From contig NW_022204752.1 in the NCBI RefSeq assembly GCF_008831285.2, forward strand, positions 1-12,500: a DNA stretch of 12,500 nucleotides. Reading direction: 5' to 3'. The notes under the pieces were generated by a model, which was given only the letters and a program-made list of their open reading frames with translations, ran no database searches and had not been told where the DNA came from. A program made the translations under genes and the position numbers. This document shows, in pieces, positions 1 through 8,257 of the stretch (positions are counted from its first letter, which is position 1; every line of letters starts with the position of its first letter). Source of the DNA: Nymphaea colorata (taxonomy: Eukaryota > Streptophyta > Magnoliopsida > Nymphaeales > Nymphaeaceae).

Positions 1-1385
1 TACACATCAAAATAAAGATTTCTCGTGGTCCAGAATCCACAAAGTGAGACTTGGGAACATTGAATAACCTGTATCCATAGAACATCTGGCGTGACATAGA
101 TAATGAATAAATAGGAGTTAATATCATTCAATTGCCATTACAAAAGTAATTAGTATTTTGACATTACAAGGTATTTTGGGCTAGTAATTATTCCCAAAAA
201 TATCACAAATTCTGCAACAAAACCACTCATTCCTGGTAATGCGAGAGAAGCCATTGAGAAGCTACTGAACATCGTAAAGATTCTTGGCATTAGTATAGCT
301 ATTCCCCCCATTTCGTTAGATAACGAAGACGTATTCTATCATAACTTTTCCTGCCAGGAAAAAAAGTGCAGCACCAATAAATCCATGAGAGATGATTTGT
401 AAAATAGCTCCATTGAGTCCCGCATCGGTTATAGAACTAATTCCTATTATTATGAAACCCATATGAGATACGGAAGAATAGGCTATTCTCTTTTTTAAAT
501 TGCGTTGACCAAGAGAAGTTAAAGCTGCATAGATTATTTGAATAGTCCCTACTATCATCAACCAAGGAGAAAATATGGATGGGCGTGGGGTAATAATTCC
601 ATATTGACCCGAACCAACCCGTATGCTCCCATTTTAATAAGATTCCAGCTAGAAGCATACATGTACTGTAATGCGCCTCTCCATGGGTATCTGGCAACCA
701 TGTATGTAAAGGTATGATCGGTGATTTGACAGCATAAGCAATAAGGAAACCCAAATAAAATATTATTTCCAATGCCACGGATACGATTGATTAGCTAATG
801 TTTCAAAATTTAATGTTGGTTCATTGGAACCATATAACCCATACCTAGAACTCCCATTAAGAGAAAAATGGAACCTCCTGCAGTGTACAAAATGAACTTT
901 GTAGCTGAGTACAGACGTTTCTTTCCTCCCACATGGATAAAGTAGGTAAACAGGAATTATTCTAATTCCCACATGATGAAAAAAGTAAGAGGTCTCGAGA
1001 AGAAAATGATCCTATTTGACCACTGTACATGCTAACATCAGGAAATGGAACAATCGCGAATTTCGGGTAACTGGCCAAGCCGCTGAAGTAGCTAAAGTAG
1101 TGATAATCCTGTCAATAAAATGGGTCCTATAGAAAGTCCGTCGATTCCGAGTCTCCAGTGAAATCAAAATATTTATCCAGTTAAAGTCTTCTTCCAATTG
1201 GATTAATGGATCGTCCAATTTAAAATGATAACAGAATACGTAGGTCGTTAGAAGGAGTTCAAATAAGCAGATACAGATAGTATACCATCGAACTACCTTA
1301 TTTCCTCTATGAGGGAAAAGAGCAATTAAGGAACCCGCGGATATGGGCAAAACAACAATGATTGTTAACCAATAAAATCACTCAT
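1..1385 (-). CDS. ndhD: NAD(P)H-quinone oxidoreductase chain 4 (NdhD), 3'-truncated by window edge, many frame breaks
   Basis: NdhD is a proton-pumping membrane subunit of the thylakoid NDH complex, homologous to NuoM of complex I. The start is the ATG at 1383-1385, which reads M-S-D-F-H-W-L-T once a base missing near 1372 is allowed for. Family stretches appear in order in different frames: [84 protein letters not shown] and [14 protein letters not shown]. The last visible codons (PREIFIL) correspond to about residue 460 of about 500, so some 35-45 codons lie outside the window. I count 17 single missing bases and no insertion, for example near 1161, 1166, 1105 and 1373. Most are one T, A, G or C lost from a short run. 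It is the last gene of the ndhH-ndhD unit, 126 nt beyond psaC. The identity is certain. Reading it as an intact gene with sequence errors is an inference. Confidence 0.95.
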
Positions 1386-1417
1386 AGTAAAGACAAAATA
1401 CACTTTGATTTGACCAG

Positions 1418-1462
1418 AAAAACCCGCGCTCGGATTTTTTTATTTATCGAGTACGGGTTTTT
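1418..1462 (-). promoter_or_regulatory. Intercistronic inverted repeat between psaC and ndhD
   Basis: A 9-base arm (AAAAACCCG, 1418-1426) matches its inverse (CGGGTTTTT, 1454-1462). Inside it a further 4 base pairs form (CTCG 1429-1432 with CGAG 1448-1451), separated by a two-base imperfect step, around an AT-rich loop of 15 nt. It lies downstream of the psaC stop and upstream of the ndhD start. Plastid intercistronic hairpins commonly stabilise or delimit processed 3' ends, so a psaC 3'-end role is plausible but not shown by the sequence. Confidence 0.55.
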
Positions 1463-1511
1463 GTCGGTAAAGAGGAATCAAATGGATTCAAGGGGAGTTT
1501 TTTGTAACGTA

Positions 1512-2161
<650 letters not shown>

Positions 2162-2464
2162 TTATTTATTCAATAAATTTGATTGATTGATACGAGTTGA
2201 TTTTCTGTACGATAGATCGAAGAAACATAGCTGGTCCAATAGCTGCTTCGGCGGCTGCAATAGCGATAACAAAGATCGAGAAAACGTCTCCCTTTAATTG
2301 GCGACTATCAAATAAATCAGAAAATGTTATGAGATTCATATTAACAGCATTCAGTATAAGTTCAAGACACATAAGTGCTCTAACCATGTTTCGACTTGTG
2401 ATCAATCCATAGATACCAATAGAAAATAATAGGCACTCAAAACAAGTACATGCTCGAGCATCAT
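2162..2464 (-). CDS. ndhE: NAD(P)H-quinone oxidoreductase chain 4L (NdhE), three frame breaks
   Basis: NdhE is the small membrane subunit homologous to NuoK and is part of the NDH proton-translocating arm. The start ATG is at 2462-2464 ([12 protein letters not shown]), preceded by an AGGAG motif. The centre is a clean match to the family: [49 protein letters not shown]. Single bases are missing at about 2427-2431 (TATTTA read as TATTA), about 2226-2228 (in ATT GTT) and about 2206-2208 (in CGT AAC). Without them the tail reads [22 protein letters not shown], split here over two frames, with the stop at 2162-2164. Observed 303 nt plus three gives 306 nt, the usual 101 codons and stop. A Pro codon (CCA, 2232-2234) stands where most relatives have Leu, a possible C-to-U editing site. 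Confidence 0.96.
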
Positions 2465-2756
2465 TGACCAACTCCTCGTCAATCTCGATTCATTTCAATA
2501 TAAACAACAATTCAACTGATTCGATTAATTAAATGAGAAGATTCTACTGAATCTAATTCAATTATCAATCCATATAATATATATAAGAAATACAGTACCA
2601 AAAAAGACACTGAAATGGGTCGTCGAACTAACAAAAACTTTGAAATATGTCTCATGAACAATATTCCAATTTAGGGTGGACAGATAGATGCGATAACAAT
2701 TACACGGAGGTTGCTTTATTTTATTTGGTTGGTTTGTTATTTCCAATTCTAAGTAT
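2465..2756. other. ndhE-ndhG spacer
   Basis: This is an AT-rich spacer of 292 nt. Apart from the ribosome-binding-like site near 2472-2476 I see no gene, repeat or hairpin. Small open frames on both strands here have no family resemblance. Confidence 0.6.
2472..2476 (-). promoter_or_regulatory. Shine-Dalgarno-like site of ndhE
   Basis: On the minus strand AGGAG lies 7 nt ahead of the ATG at 2462-2464. It supports this start over the adjacent in-frame ATG at 2459-2461. Confidence 0.5.
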
Positions 2757-3285
2757 CTATTCCCGGCGAGCCATAGCAATTGCGCCCACTAAGGAAACTA
2801 AAAGGATTATAGAAATCAGTTCAAATGGAAGATAAAAATCTGTTGATAAATGAATCCCAATCTGTTGAACATTACTTGTCAGGTCCTGTTCTATGATCTG
2901 GTTTGATCTTGTAGTCCAAATAATCCCGTACCATGACGTGTTGGGATAGTAGCAATTAGTGAAAAAAAATACTTGTACAAACTAGCGAAGTGAATCCATC
3001 TCCGACAGTCCAAAAATGAAAGAATTGTAATATTCTGAACCATTCATAAACATCACAGCAAATAAGATTAAGACATTTATGGCTCCCACGTAAATAAGTA
3101 GCTGCGCAGCAGCTACAAATAAGAGTTCGATGGAATATAAAATAAAGATATACAAACAAGAACCATCCCAAGGAAAAGGCAGAATAAATTGGATTGGTAA
3201 GTAATACCACTCCTAGACCTCCTACTATAAGACCTGATCCCAGAGATACTAAAAGAATATCATGTATTGGCGCAGGTAAATCCAT
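2757..3285 (-). CDS. ndhG: NAD(P)H-quinone oxidoreductase chain 6 (NdhG), five frame breaks
   Basis: NdhG is the NuoJ-like membrane subunit of the thylakoid NDH complex. The start at 3283-3285 gives [13 protein letters not shown], then [14 protein letters not shown] and [10 protein letters not shown], all typical of the family. The later parts are recognisable in shifted frames: [66 protein letters not shown] and [19 protein letters not shown], then RRE and a TAG at 2757-2759. Bases are missing near 3165 (A), 3117 (T), 3019 (T), in the T run at 2962-2969 and near 2944 (C). The 529 nt seen plus five gives 534 nt, 177 codons and stop, the normal length. Codon 14 is Ser (TCT, 3244-3246) where many plants have Phe, a candidate editing site. 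Confidence 0.95.
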
Positions 3286-3627
3286 TATGTGTTAAATAAG
3301 CGATAAATAAGTCAAAATATCTCATGATCTTACTGGTCGGGAAAAAGTGGGTTACCCTTTTTTATATCTAATAGTTCTTACCCCAGCGTGGTGTGGGTTT
3401 ATGTAGATTGAGTTAATCAATTGAACGGGCCAATCTTGCTTTTGTCTTTAGTCGAAACAGAGTTCGTAATTTCATATTTTTAATTAAACAAATAAGGGCT
3501 ATGGCTATAATGGCTATATATATTTATATATTCAAAAAGTAGTTATAATCCTCACAAATCTAGTTATTCTTTGTCTGACATGAAAGAAACTTACCTACTT
3601 TTGATCAAAACTTAGTCTTATTTTAAT
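3286..3627. other. ndhG-ndhI spacer, no gene seen
   Basis: This is an AT-rich spacer of 342 nt. It contains a short TA-rich stretch around 3500-3535 with the hexamer-like GGCTAT repeated three times. I see no tRNA, promoter or strong hairpin. Confidence 0.55.
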
Positions 3628-4165
3628 TTAATTGGTAATCGTTCTTGAATCAAGGGGTTTCTCCATAGATATTTTTATTGGAGTTGAGTTCATAATTGTT
3701 CGAACTGTGTAATCTCCAATTACAGACATTGGTAACCGACCCAAAGCAATTTGATTATAATTTAATTCGTGACGATCGTAGGTGGAAAGTTCATATTCTT
3801 CAGTCATTGATAAACAGTTTGTGGGGCAATACTCCACGCAATTACCACAAAATATACAGATTCCGAAATCAATACTATAATTAAGCAATCGTTTCTTTCT
3901 AATATCTGTTTCTAATCGCCAATCAACAACAGGTAGATCTATCGGACATACGCGAACACATACTTCACAAGCAATGCATTTATCAAATTCAAAGTGGATT
4001 CGCCCACGGAAACGCTCTGATGTGATCGATTTTCATAAGGATATTGAATAGTTACAGGTAACGATTTGCGTGAGATAAGGTAATCATGAAACTTTGACCA
4101 ATGTATCTTGCAGCTCGTACTGTCTGTTGACCATAATTCATGAACCCAGTCACCATAGGAAACAT
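3628..4165 (-). CDS. ndhI: NAD(P)H-quinone oxidoreductase subunit I (NdhI), two frame breaks, extended C-terminus
   Basis: NdhI is a two-[4Fe-4S] ferredoxin-type subunit (NuoI-like) of the stromal arm of NDH. The start ATG at 4163-4165 reads [20 protein letters not shown], which is in frame with the rest only after two missing bases are allowed for: a T near 4060 and an A near 4030-4033. Both cluster motifs are present: [12 protein letters not shown] (Cys 64, 67, 70, 74) and [12 protein letters not shown] (Cys 104, 107, 110, 114). From residue 50 to the stop at 3628-3630 the frame is unbroken. The C-terminus continues past the shorter eudicot end (as in tobacco, 167 residues) to finish in DSRTITN, giving 179 residues. 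This resembles monocot NdhI and is the main taxonomic hint in the window. It lies 80 nt from the ndhA stop in the same transcription unit. Confidence 0.96.
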
Positions 4166-4245
4166 ATATCGTGAATATCCATGAATAATTTGATGTTTCT
4201 TTCTCTTGCTTGAGAGAGGATAAGAATCTGGAATATCCTATTCTG

Positions 4246-4784
4246 TTATAGCGAAACAAGTTGGGAAGAAGTTGTCAATAATAGATTACCGAGAGCAATA
4301 GGTAAAAGAGATTTCCACCCAAGATTTAATAGTTGATCCATTCTCAGCCTAGGTAAAGTCCATCTTGTTGAGATAGGAATGAACAGGAACAAATAAGCTT
4401 TAGCTAATGTAATGAGGAGACTAATTGTTGTTCCAAAGACTTCACTAGTTTTATTTATTTCGAAAAGTTCAGTAATTGGTAATATATGGAATAGGAAGAT
4501 TCCACCCTCCCAAGTACAGAACTGTTACGAATAATGAAGAAACTAGTAAATTGAGGTAAGAAGCAACATAAAATAAACCAAATTTGATACCTGAATATTC
4601 AGTTTGATAACCTGCTACTAATTCCTCCTCGGCTTCCGGTAAATCAAAGGGCAATCTCTCGCATTCTGCTAGTGAAGAAATTATAAAAACTATGAACCCT
4701 ATAGGTTGACGCCAAAGATTCCACCCCCAAAAACCATATTTGACTGCGCCTCAACTATATCAACCGTACTTGAACTGTTAGATA
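4246..4784 (-). CDS. ndhA: NdhA exon 2 (NAD(P)H-quinone oxidoreductase chain 1, C-terminal half)
   Basis: This is the C-terminal half of NdhA, the NuoH-like quinone-site membrane subunit. It begins just after the group II intron and reads [20 protein letters not shown], then [40 protein letters not shown] and [20 protein letters not shown], ending TTSSQLVSL and TAA (4246-4248). Two breaks are seen. One A is missing near 4738-4742 (QSK codons). A net loss of two bases (or a gain of one) lies in a TA run near 4481-4488, where the conserved text moves from WNLPIPY to [10 protein letters not shown]. With net three bases restored, the two exons together give 1089 nt, 362 residues and stop, close to the usual 363. 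The acceptor was placed from the codon phase (exon 1 ends one base into a Leu codon) and the family reading LLSNSSS. Confidence 0.93.
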
Positions 4785-5707
4785 ATCATAGTCGATGATA
4801 ACATCACTGTTCCATCTCTATTCCAGAACCGTACATGAGACCTCAGCTTCATACGGCTCCTCAATGGTCACGAATAAATCTAAGGTATGCTTCGGTATTA
4901 CATCGGCATACCATAGGAAAAAAGAAAGATGAATCAAAATGCTCATAAGTGAACTAGACCAGTGGGATTCTGTCCGCGATAAGATAATAACAAATAAAAG
5001 TACACTTCTGAATCCATCTCATCCTTTATTCTTTTTGCTGAGTTTCTTGTTCAGTAATAACTTAACTCGATCTTTCCATAAGATACAATAAATAGTCAAT
5101 CCATTTTCCTTCCTGTTCTTCTCTTCTTTCTCAGAAGGACTATACTATATAAATAAAGGATTACTTCGTTCCTGATAGTTATTTTTAAATCAGTGGATAG
5201 GAGCTATACTCTGGATCGGGATCACGGGGAAGTACTTTTTGATCATTTCTACCAACTTCAAGCCCTCATTATGACTCCTTTTATGTAATGTCAAAATATC
5301 CGTTTGGATACGTTACATTATCTCCATTACTAATCTTTTGTGTACCTGGTGTTCCTAACCGTCCACTCAGTTTGGTGGATCCTCGGTATGGTAATAAATA
5401 CAAGAGTAAAAATTCCATACAGTTGATCTTTTGCGCCCGCTTCAAGTCCTGATGGCTAATCGATACTTGGGGTAAACAGCTTCCGCTGCTATGTTTAGCT
5501 CCACTTTACTCTCGTACGTAGGTAATGAGACTCGATCTTCTTACTGCGAATTCATAAGCAGTTTTGTTTCACTCATATAACTATCTGGTTTAGTTCATAG
5601 ATCCAGTGATGAATAAAAAAGAGTTCTATCTATATATTCAATCAACCAACTTCTTTCCTAGAAAAAGCAAAGAAAGAGGTAGGAGTGCGTATTCCAACGA
5701 ATCACAC
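4785..5707 (-). other. Group II intron of ndhA
   Basis: This 923-nt intron starts with GTGTG, the group II 5' consensus, right after the Leu-Ser-Ile-Ser-Leu codons of exon 1. It ends in AT. Close to the 3' end, domain V is recognisable at 4826-4859 on the minus strand as GAGCCGTAT...TACGGTTC, followed by a short domain VI-like hairpin with an adenosine-rich 3' side. No maturase or other reading frame is seen inside; frames here are short and unlike known proteins. It is the standard ndhA intron of land plants. Splicing depends on nuclear and plastid factors, which the sequence does not show. Confidence 0.9.
4826..4859 (-). ncRNA. Group II intron domain V
   Basis: On the minus strand the arm GAGCCGTATGA pairs with TCATGTACGGTTC around a short loop. 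This is the catalytic domain V hairpin expected about 30-50 nt ahead of the intron 3' end. It lies 41 nt from the proposed acceptor, which supports that boundary. Confidence 0.8.
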
Positions 5708-6253
5708 GTAGAGATATTGATAACACACATGGAGTTAACGGTATTTCATAACTTATAGATTGAGCAGCAGCTCGTAAACCACCTGAAAAGGAATATTTAT
5801 TATTTGATCCATATCCGGACATAAGAAGTCCGATAGGGGCAATACTTGAAATAGCGATCCATAGAGAAACACCTATACTGAGATCGGTTAGTACAAGGTG
5901 ATGGCCAAAGGGAATTACTGAATAACTCAGTAGAATTGATACGACCGCTACGGATGGGCCGACACTAAATAAACGAATATCTCCTCTAGATGGAAGAAGA
6001 TCTTCTTTGAAAAGTAGTTTGACCCCATCCGCTAGAGCTTGAAGAATGCCCAGGGGGCCGGCATACTCAGGACCAATTCGTCGTTGTATCCCTGCAGATA
6101 TTTTTCTTTCTAGCCACACAATTACTAATACCCTATTGTGATTCCCAATACAAGAGTAACAATAGGTACAAGTAACCATATGAGCCCATAGGCCTCTTTT
6201 GAGGATTCCGATCTGAAAAAAGAATTGATAGCTTGTGCTTCTTCAATTATCAT
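5708..6253 (-). CDS. ndhA: NdhA exon 1 (NAD(P)H-quinone oxidoreductase chain 1, N-terminal half)
   Basis: This is the N-terminal half of NdhA, which spans the thylakoid membrane next to the quinone pocket. The ATG at 6251-6253 opens [17 protein letters not shown], then [74 protein letters not shown] and [20 protein letters not shown]. One G is missing from a run of four at about 6131-6133, which is the only break; 546 nt plus one gives 182 codons and one base, the phase needed by exon 2. The start is one base from the ndhH stop (TGA-A-ATG), and a GGAG lies upstream inside ndhH, so translation may be coupled. A Pro codon (CCA, 5730-5732) lies where tobacco has Leu, a candidate editing site. 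Confidence 0.95.
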
Positions 6254-6254
6254 T

Positions 6255-7421
6255 TCAACGATCAACTTCTCCCATAATGATATCTATACTACCTAGTATT
6301 GTCATAATATCAGCCAATTTCATTCTTTTAACTAGCTGAGGAAGAATTTGCAAATTGATGAAACCGGGTGGACGTATTTTCCATCTCCAAGGAAAAACAC
6401 TATTATCTCCTATCAGAAAAATACCTAATTCTCCCTTTGGGGCTTCTACTCTCACATAAAGTTCTTGTTTTGACAATTCAAAACTGGGAGAAGGCTTTTT
6501 ACTAATGAATCGATATTCAAAGTCGTTCAATTCTGAATCTTTTGTTCCAGCAAGCGTCGGAATTCTAAATTTTCATAAGGTCCCCGGAATTCCTTCCAGA
6601 GCCTGTTGAATAATTTGATGGATTCCGTCATTTCGCCAATTCTTACTAAATAACGAGCTAATGAGTCTCCTTCTTTTGCCATTGGGACTTCCCAATCGAA
6701 TTCATCATAACACTCATACCGATCGACTTACGAAGGTCCCATTGGATTCCGGAAGCTCGTAGCATTGGTCCTGATAAACCCCAATTATGGCTTCCTCTCC
6801 CCCAATAAACTACCCCTTCAACTCGTTCAAAAAGATGGATTGCGCGTAATAAGCTTTTGATATTCAACAACTCCCGTTAAAAAATAATCGCAGAAATCTA
6901 AACATTTATCTATCCAGCCATGAGGTAATCAGCAGCTACCCCCCGATACGGAAATAATTATGCATCATTCGCATACCTGTGGCAGCTTCGAATAGATCAT
7001 ATAACAATTCCCTCTCTCTGAAAATATAGAAGAAAGGAGTCTGCGCACCGATATCGGCCATAAAAGGTCCAAGCCATAACAAATGCGAAGCTATACGACT
7101 CAACTCCAGCATAATTACCTAATATAGCTGGCTCTTTTAGGTACTTGAATATTTCCAATTCCTCAGGTGCATTAACGGTTATTGCCTCCGTGAACATAGT
7201 AGCTAAATAATCCAACGTGTTACATAAGGTAGATATTGTATAATTGTTCGGTTTTCCGCAATTTTTTCCATTCCTCTGTGTAAATAACCCAATATGGGTT
7301 CACAGTCGATAACATCTTCGCCATCTAGAGTAACAATGAGTCGAAGAACACCATGCATTGACGGGTGGTGAGGACCCATATTGACCACGAGGAGGTCTTT
7401 TCTTGCGTCTGGTACAGTCAT
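6255..7421 (-). CDS. ndhH: NAD(P)H-quinone oxidoreductase subunit H (NdhH), fifteen frame breaks
   Basis: NdhH is the NuoD-like 49-kDa subunit that forms the quinone-binding pocket on the stromal arm. The start at 7419-7421 gives [20 protein letters not shown], then [20 protein letters not shown] and [20 protein letters not shown]. Further family text appears in other frames: [101 protein letters not shown] and [16 protein letters not shown], with the TGA at 6255-6257. I count 15 missing bases, chiefly from GGG, GGGG, AAA, TTT and CCC runs. 1167 plus 15 is exactly 1182 nt, the standard 393 codons and stop. Around 6676-6686 the text reads EVPMAKEG where tobacco has EVQWQKEG, so an extra and a missing base may cancel there. 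It is the first gene of the ndhH-ndhD unit. Confidence 0.95.
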
Positions 7422-7430
7422 ATGTTTTTA

Positions 7431-7483
7431 TTCTCCGATTCCAATTCATTATTCCATTTCTCCGATCCAATTCATTATTCCAT
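7431..7483. repeat. Tandem duplication in the rps15-ndhH spacer
   Basis: A 27-nt unit (7431-7457), beginning TTCTCCGATTCC, is followed directly by a second copy (7458-7483) of 26 nt. The copies are identical except that the second has GATCC in place of GATTCC. It lies just upstream of the ndhH start on the minus strand. The one-base difference is of the same kind as the coding-sequence deletions. Confidence 0.85.
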
Positions 7484-7558
7484 GAATTCCTGAAAATGAA
7501 ACGAGGTTCATCCAAATTCAAGATCTAATGAACCGAATAACTCAAACGAATTTCCAAA

Positions 7559-7819
7559 CTAACCAGTTTTGGTTCTCGAATACCAATTGACCAATTAATT
7601 CCCTATAAGCACTCGATTTTTCTTTGATAAATAAACCAGCAGTCGTTGGCGTTTCCCCAGAATTTTCCGCAGACCCCTCTGAGATAAATAGTCTCTTCTG
7701 TGCAGTTTCAAATGTGAAGTAAGTCTCTCTATCTTATTGGTAAAATTAAATACTTGGAATTCAACAGAACCCCTTTTTTCTTCTTGTGGAATAACGGATA
7801 TGGGCGAATTCTTTACCAT
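7559..7819 (-). CDS. rps15: 30S ribosomal protein S15 (chloroplast), frame breaks in C-terminal part
   Basis: S15 binds 16S rRNA in the platform of the plastid small ribosomal subunit. The ATG at 7817-7819 gives [20 protein letters not shown], then [40 protein letters not shown]. After codon 70 three bases appear to be missing: a G near 7609-7611 (RVRY), an A near 7581-7583 (QLDIRE) and an A near 7567-7571 (EPKTG). With them the frame reaches a TAG at 7559-7561 and the protein is 87 residues, normal for plants. The first 69 codons are clean. An open frame continues upstream to 7933, but those residues do not resemble S15. The gene sits between ycf1 and ndhH, its usual place. Confidence 0.93.
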
Positions 7820-8257
7820 ACAAATAAATTCTTCTCTTTTTTTCTTTTGTTCCCACGGATATAAATCTTCCCAATCAAGAATAATAATACATTTATTTTG
7901 TTCTGGTGTACACAATAATCTGGATTGATTCATATATTACTCTTTTTTTCTATCAAACAATCAAAATGAATATGAATAAATAATAACAATAAATTTATTC
8001 AGATACAAAGGGATGGTATATTCCTGGGCTCACGAAACAGAATGAAAGGGAAAGGGACCTAAAAAGATTCTGTCGATTCATTCCTAGGTCAATTGATATG
8101 TGACTGAATCTTGTGTATCAGAGTCTAACTGACTGAATCTTGTGTATCAGAGTCTAACTGACTGAATCTTGTGTATCAGAGTCTAACATAAGGTATGTAT
8201 TTATTTGCATGTTCTCATATACCAGGCGCGTGATAAAGAGGGAAATTGATTGTAACA
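7820..8257. other. ycf1-rps15 spacer
   Basis: This is a spacer of 438 nt with no gene. The main content is the tandem repeat at 8101-8187. The rest is AT-rich, with long A and T runs around 7930-7995. I see no tRNA and no clear promoter. Confidence 0.6.
8101..8187. repeat. Perfect 3 x 29-bp tandem repeat
   Basis: Three identical 29-bp copies lie head to tail at 8101-8129, 8130-8158 and 8159-8187. Each starts TGACTGAATCTTG and ends GAGTCTAAC. There are no spacers between them. They lie in the ycf1-rps15 spacer and probably arose by slipped replication. Copy number is likely to vary between related plants, which is an inference. Confidence 0.95.

Noticed and set aside
437-972. Separate small proteins in the ndhD region
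   Set aside because: The open frames at 437-778 and 763-972 start or end at missing bases and are pieces of NdhD joined to out-of-frame text.
4785-5707. Genes inside the ndhA intron
   Set aside because: No maturase or other known reading frame is visible; only short frames occur, and the region fits the normal intron length and ends.
8101-8187. CRISPR array
   Set aside because: The 29-bp copies abut with no spacers, and the DNA is plastid.
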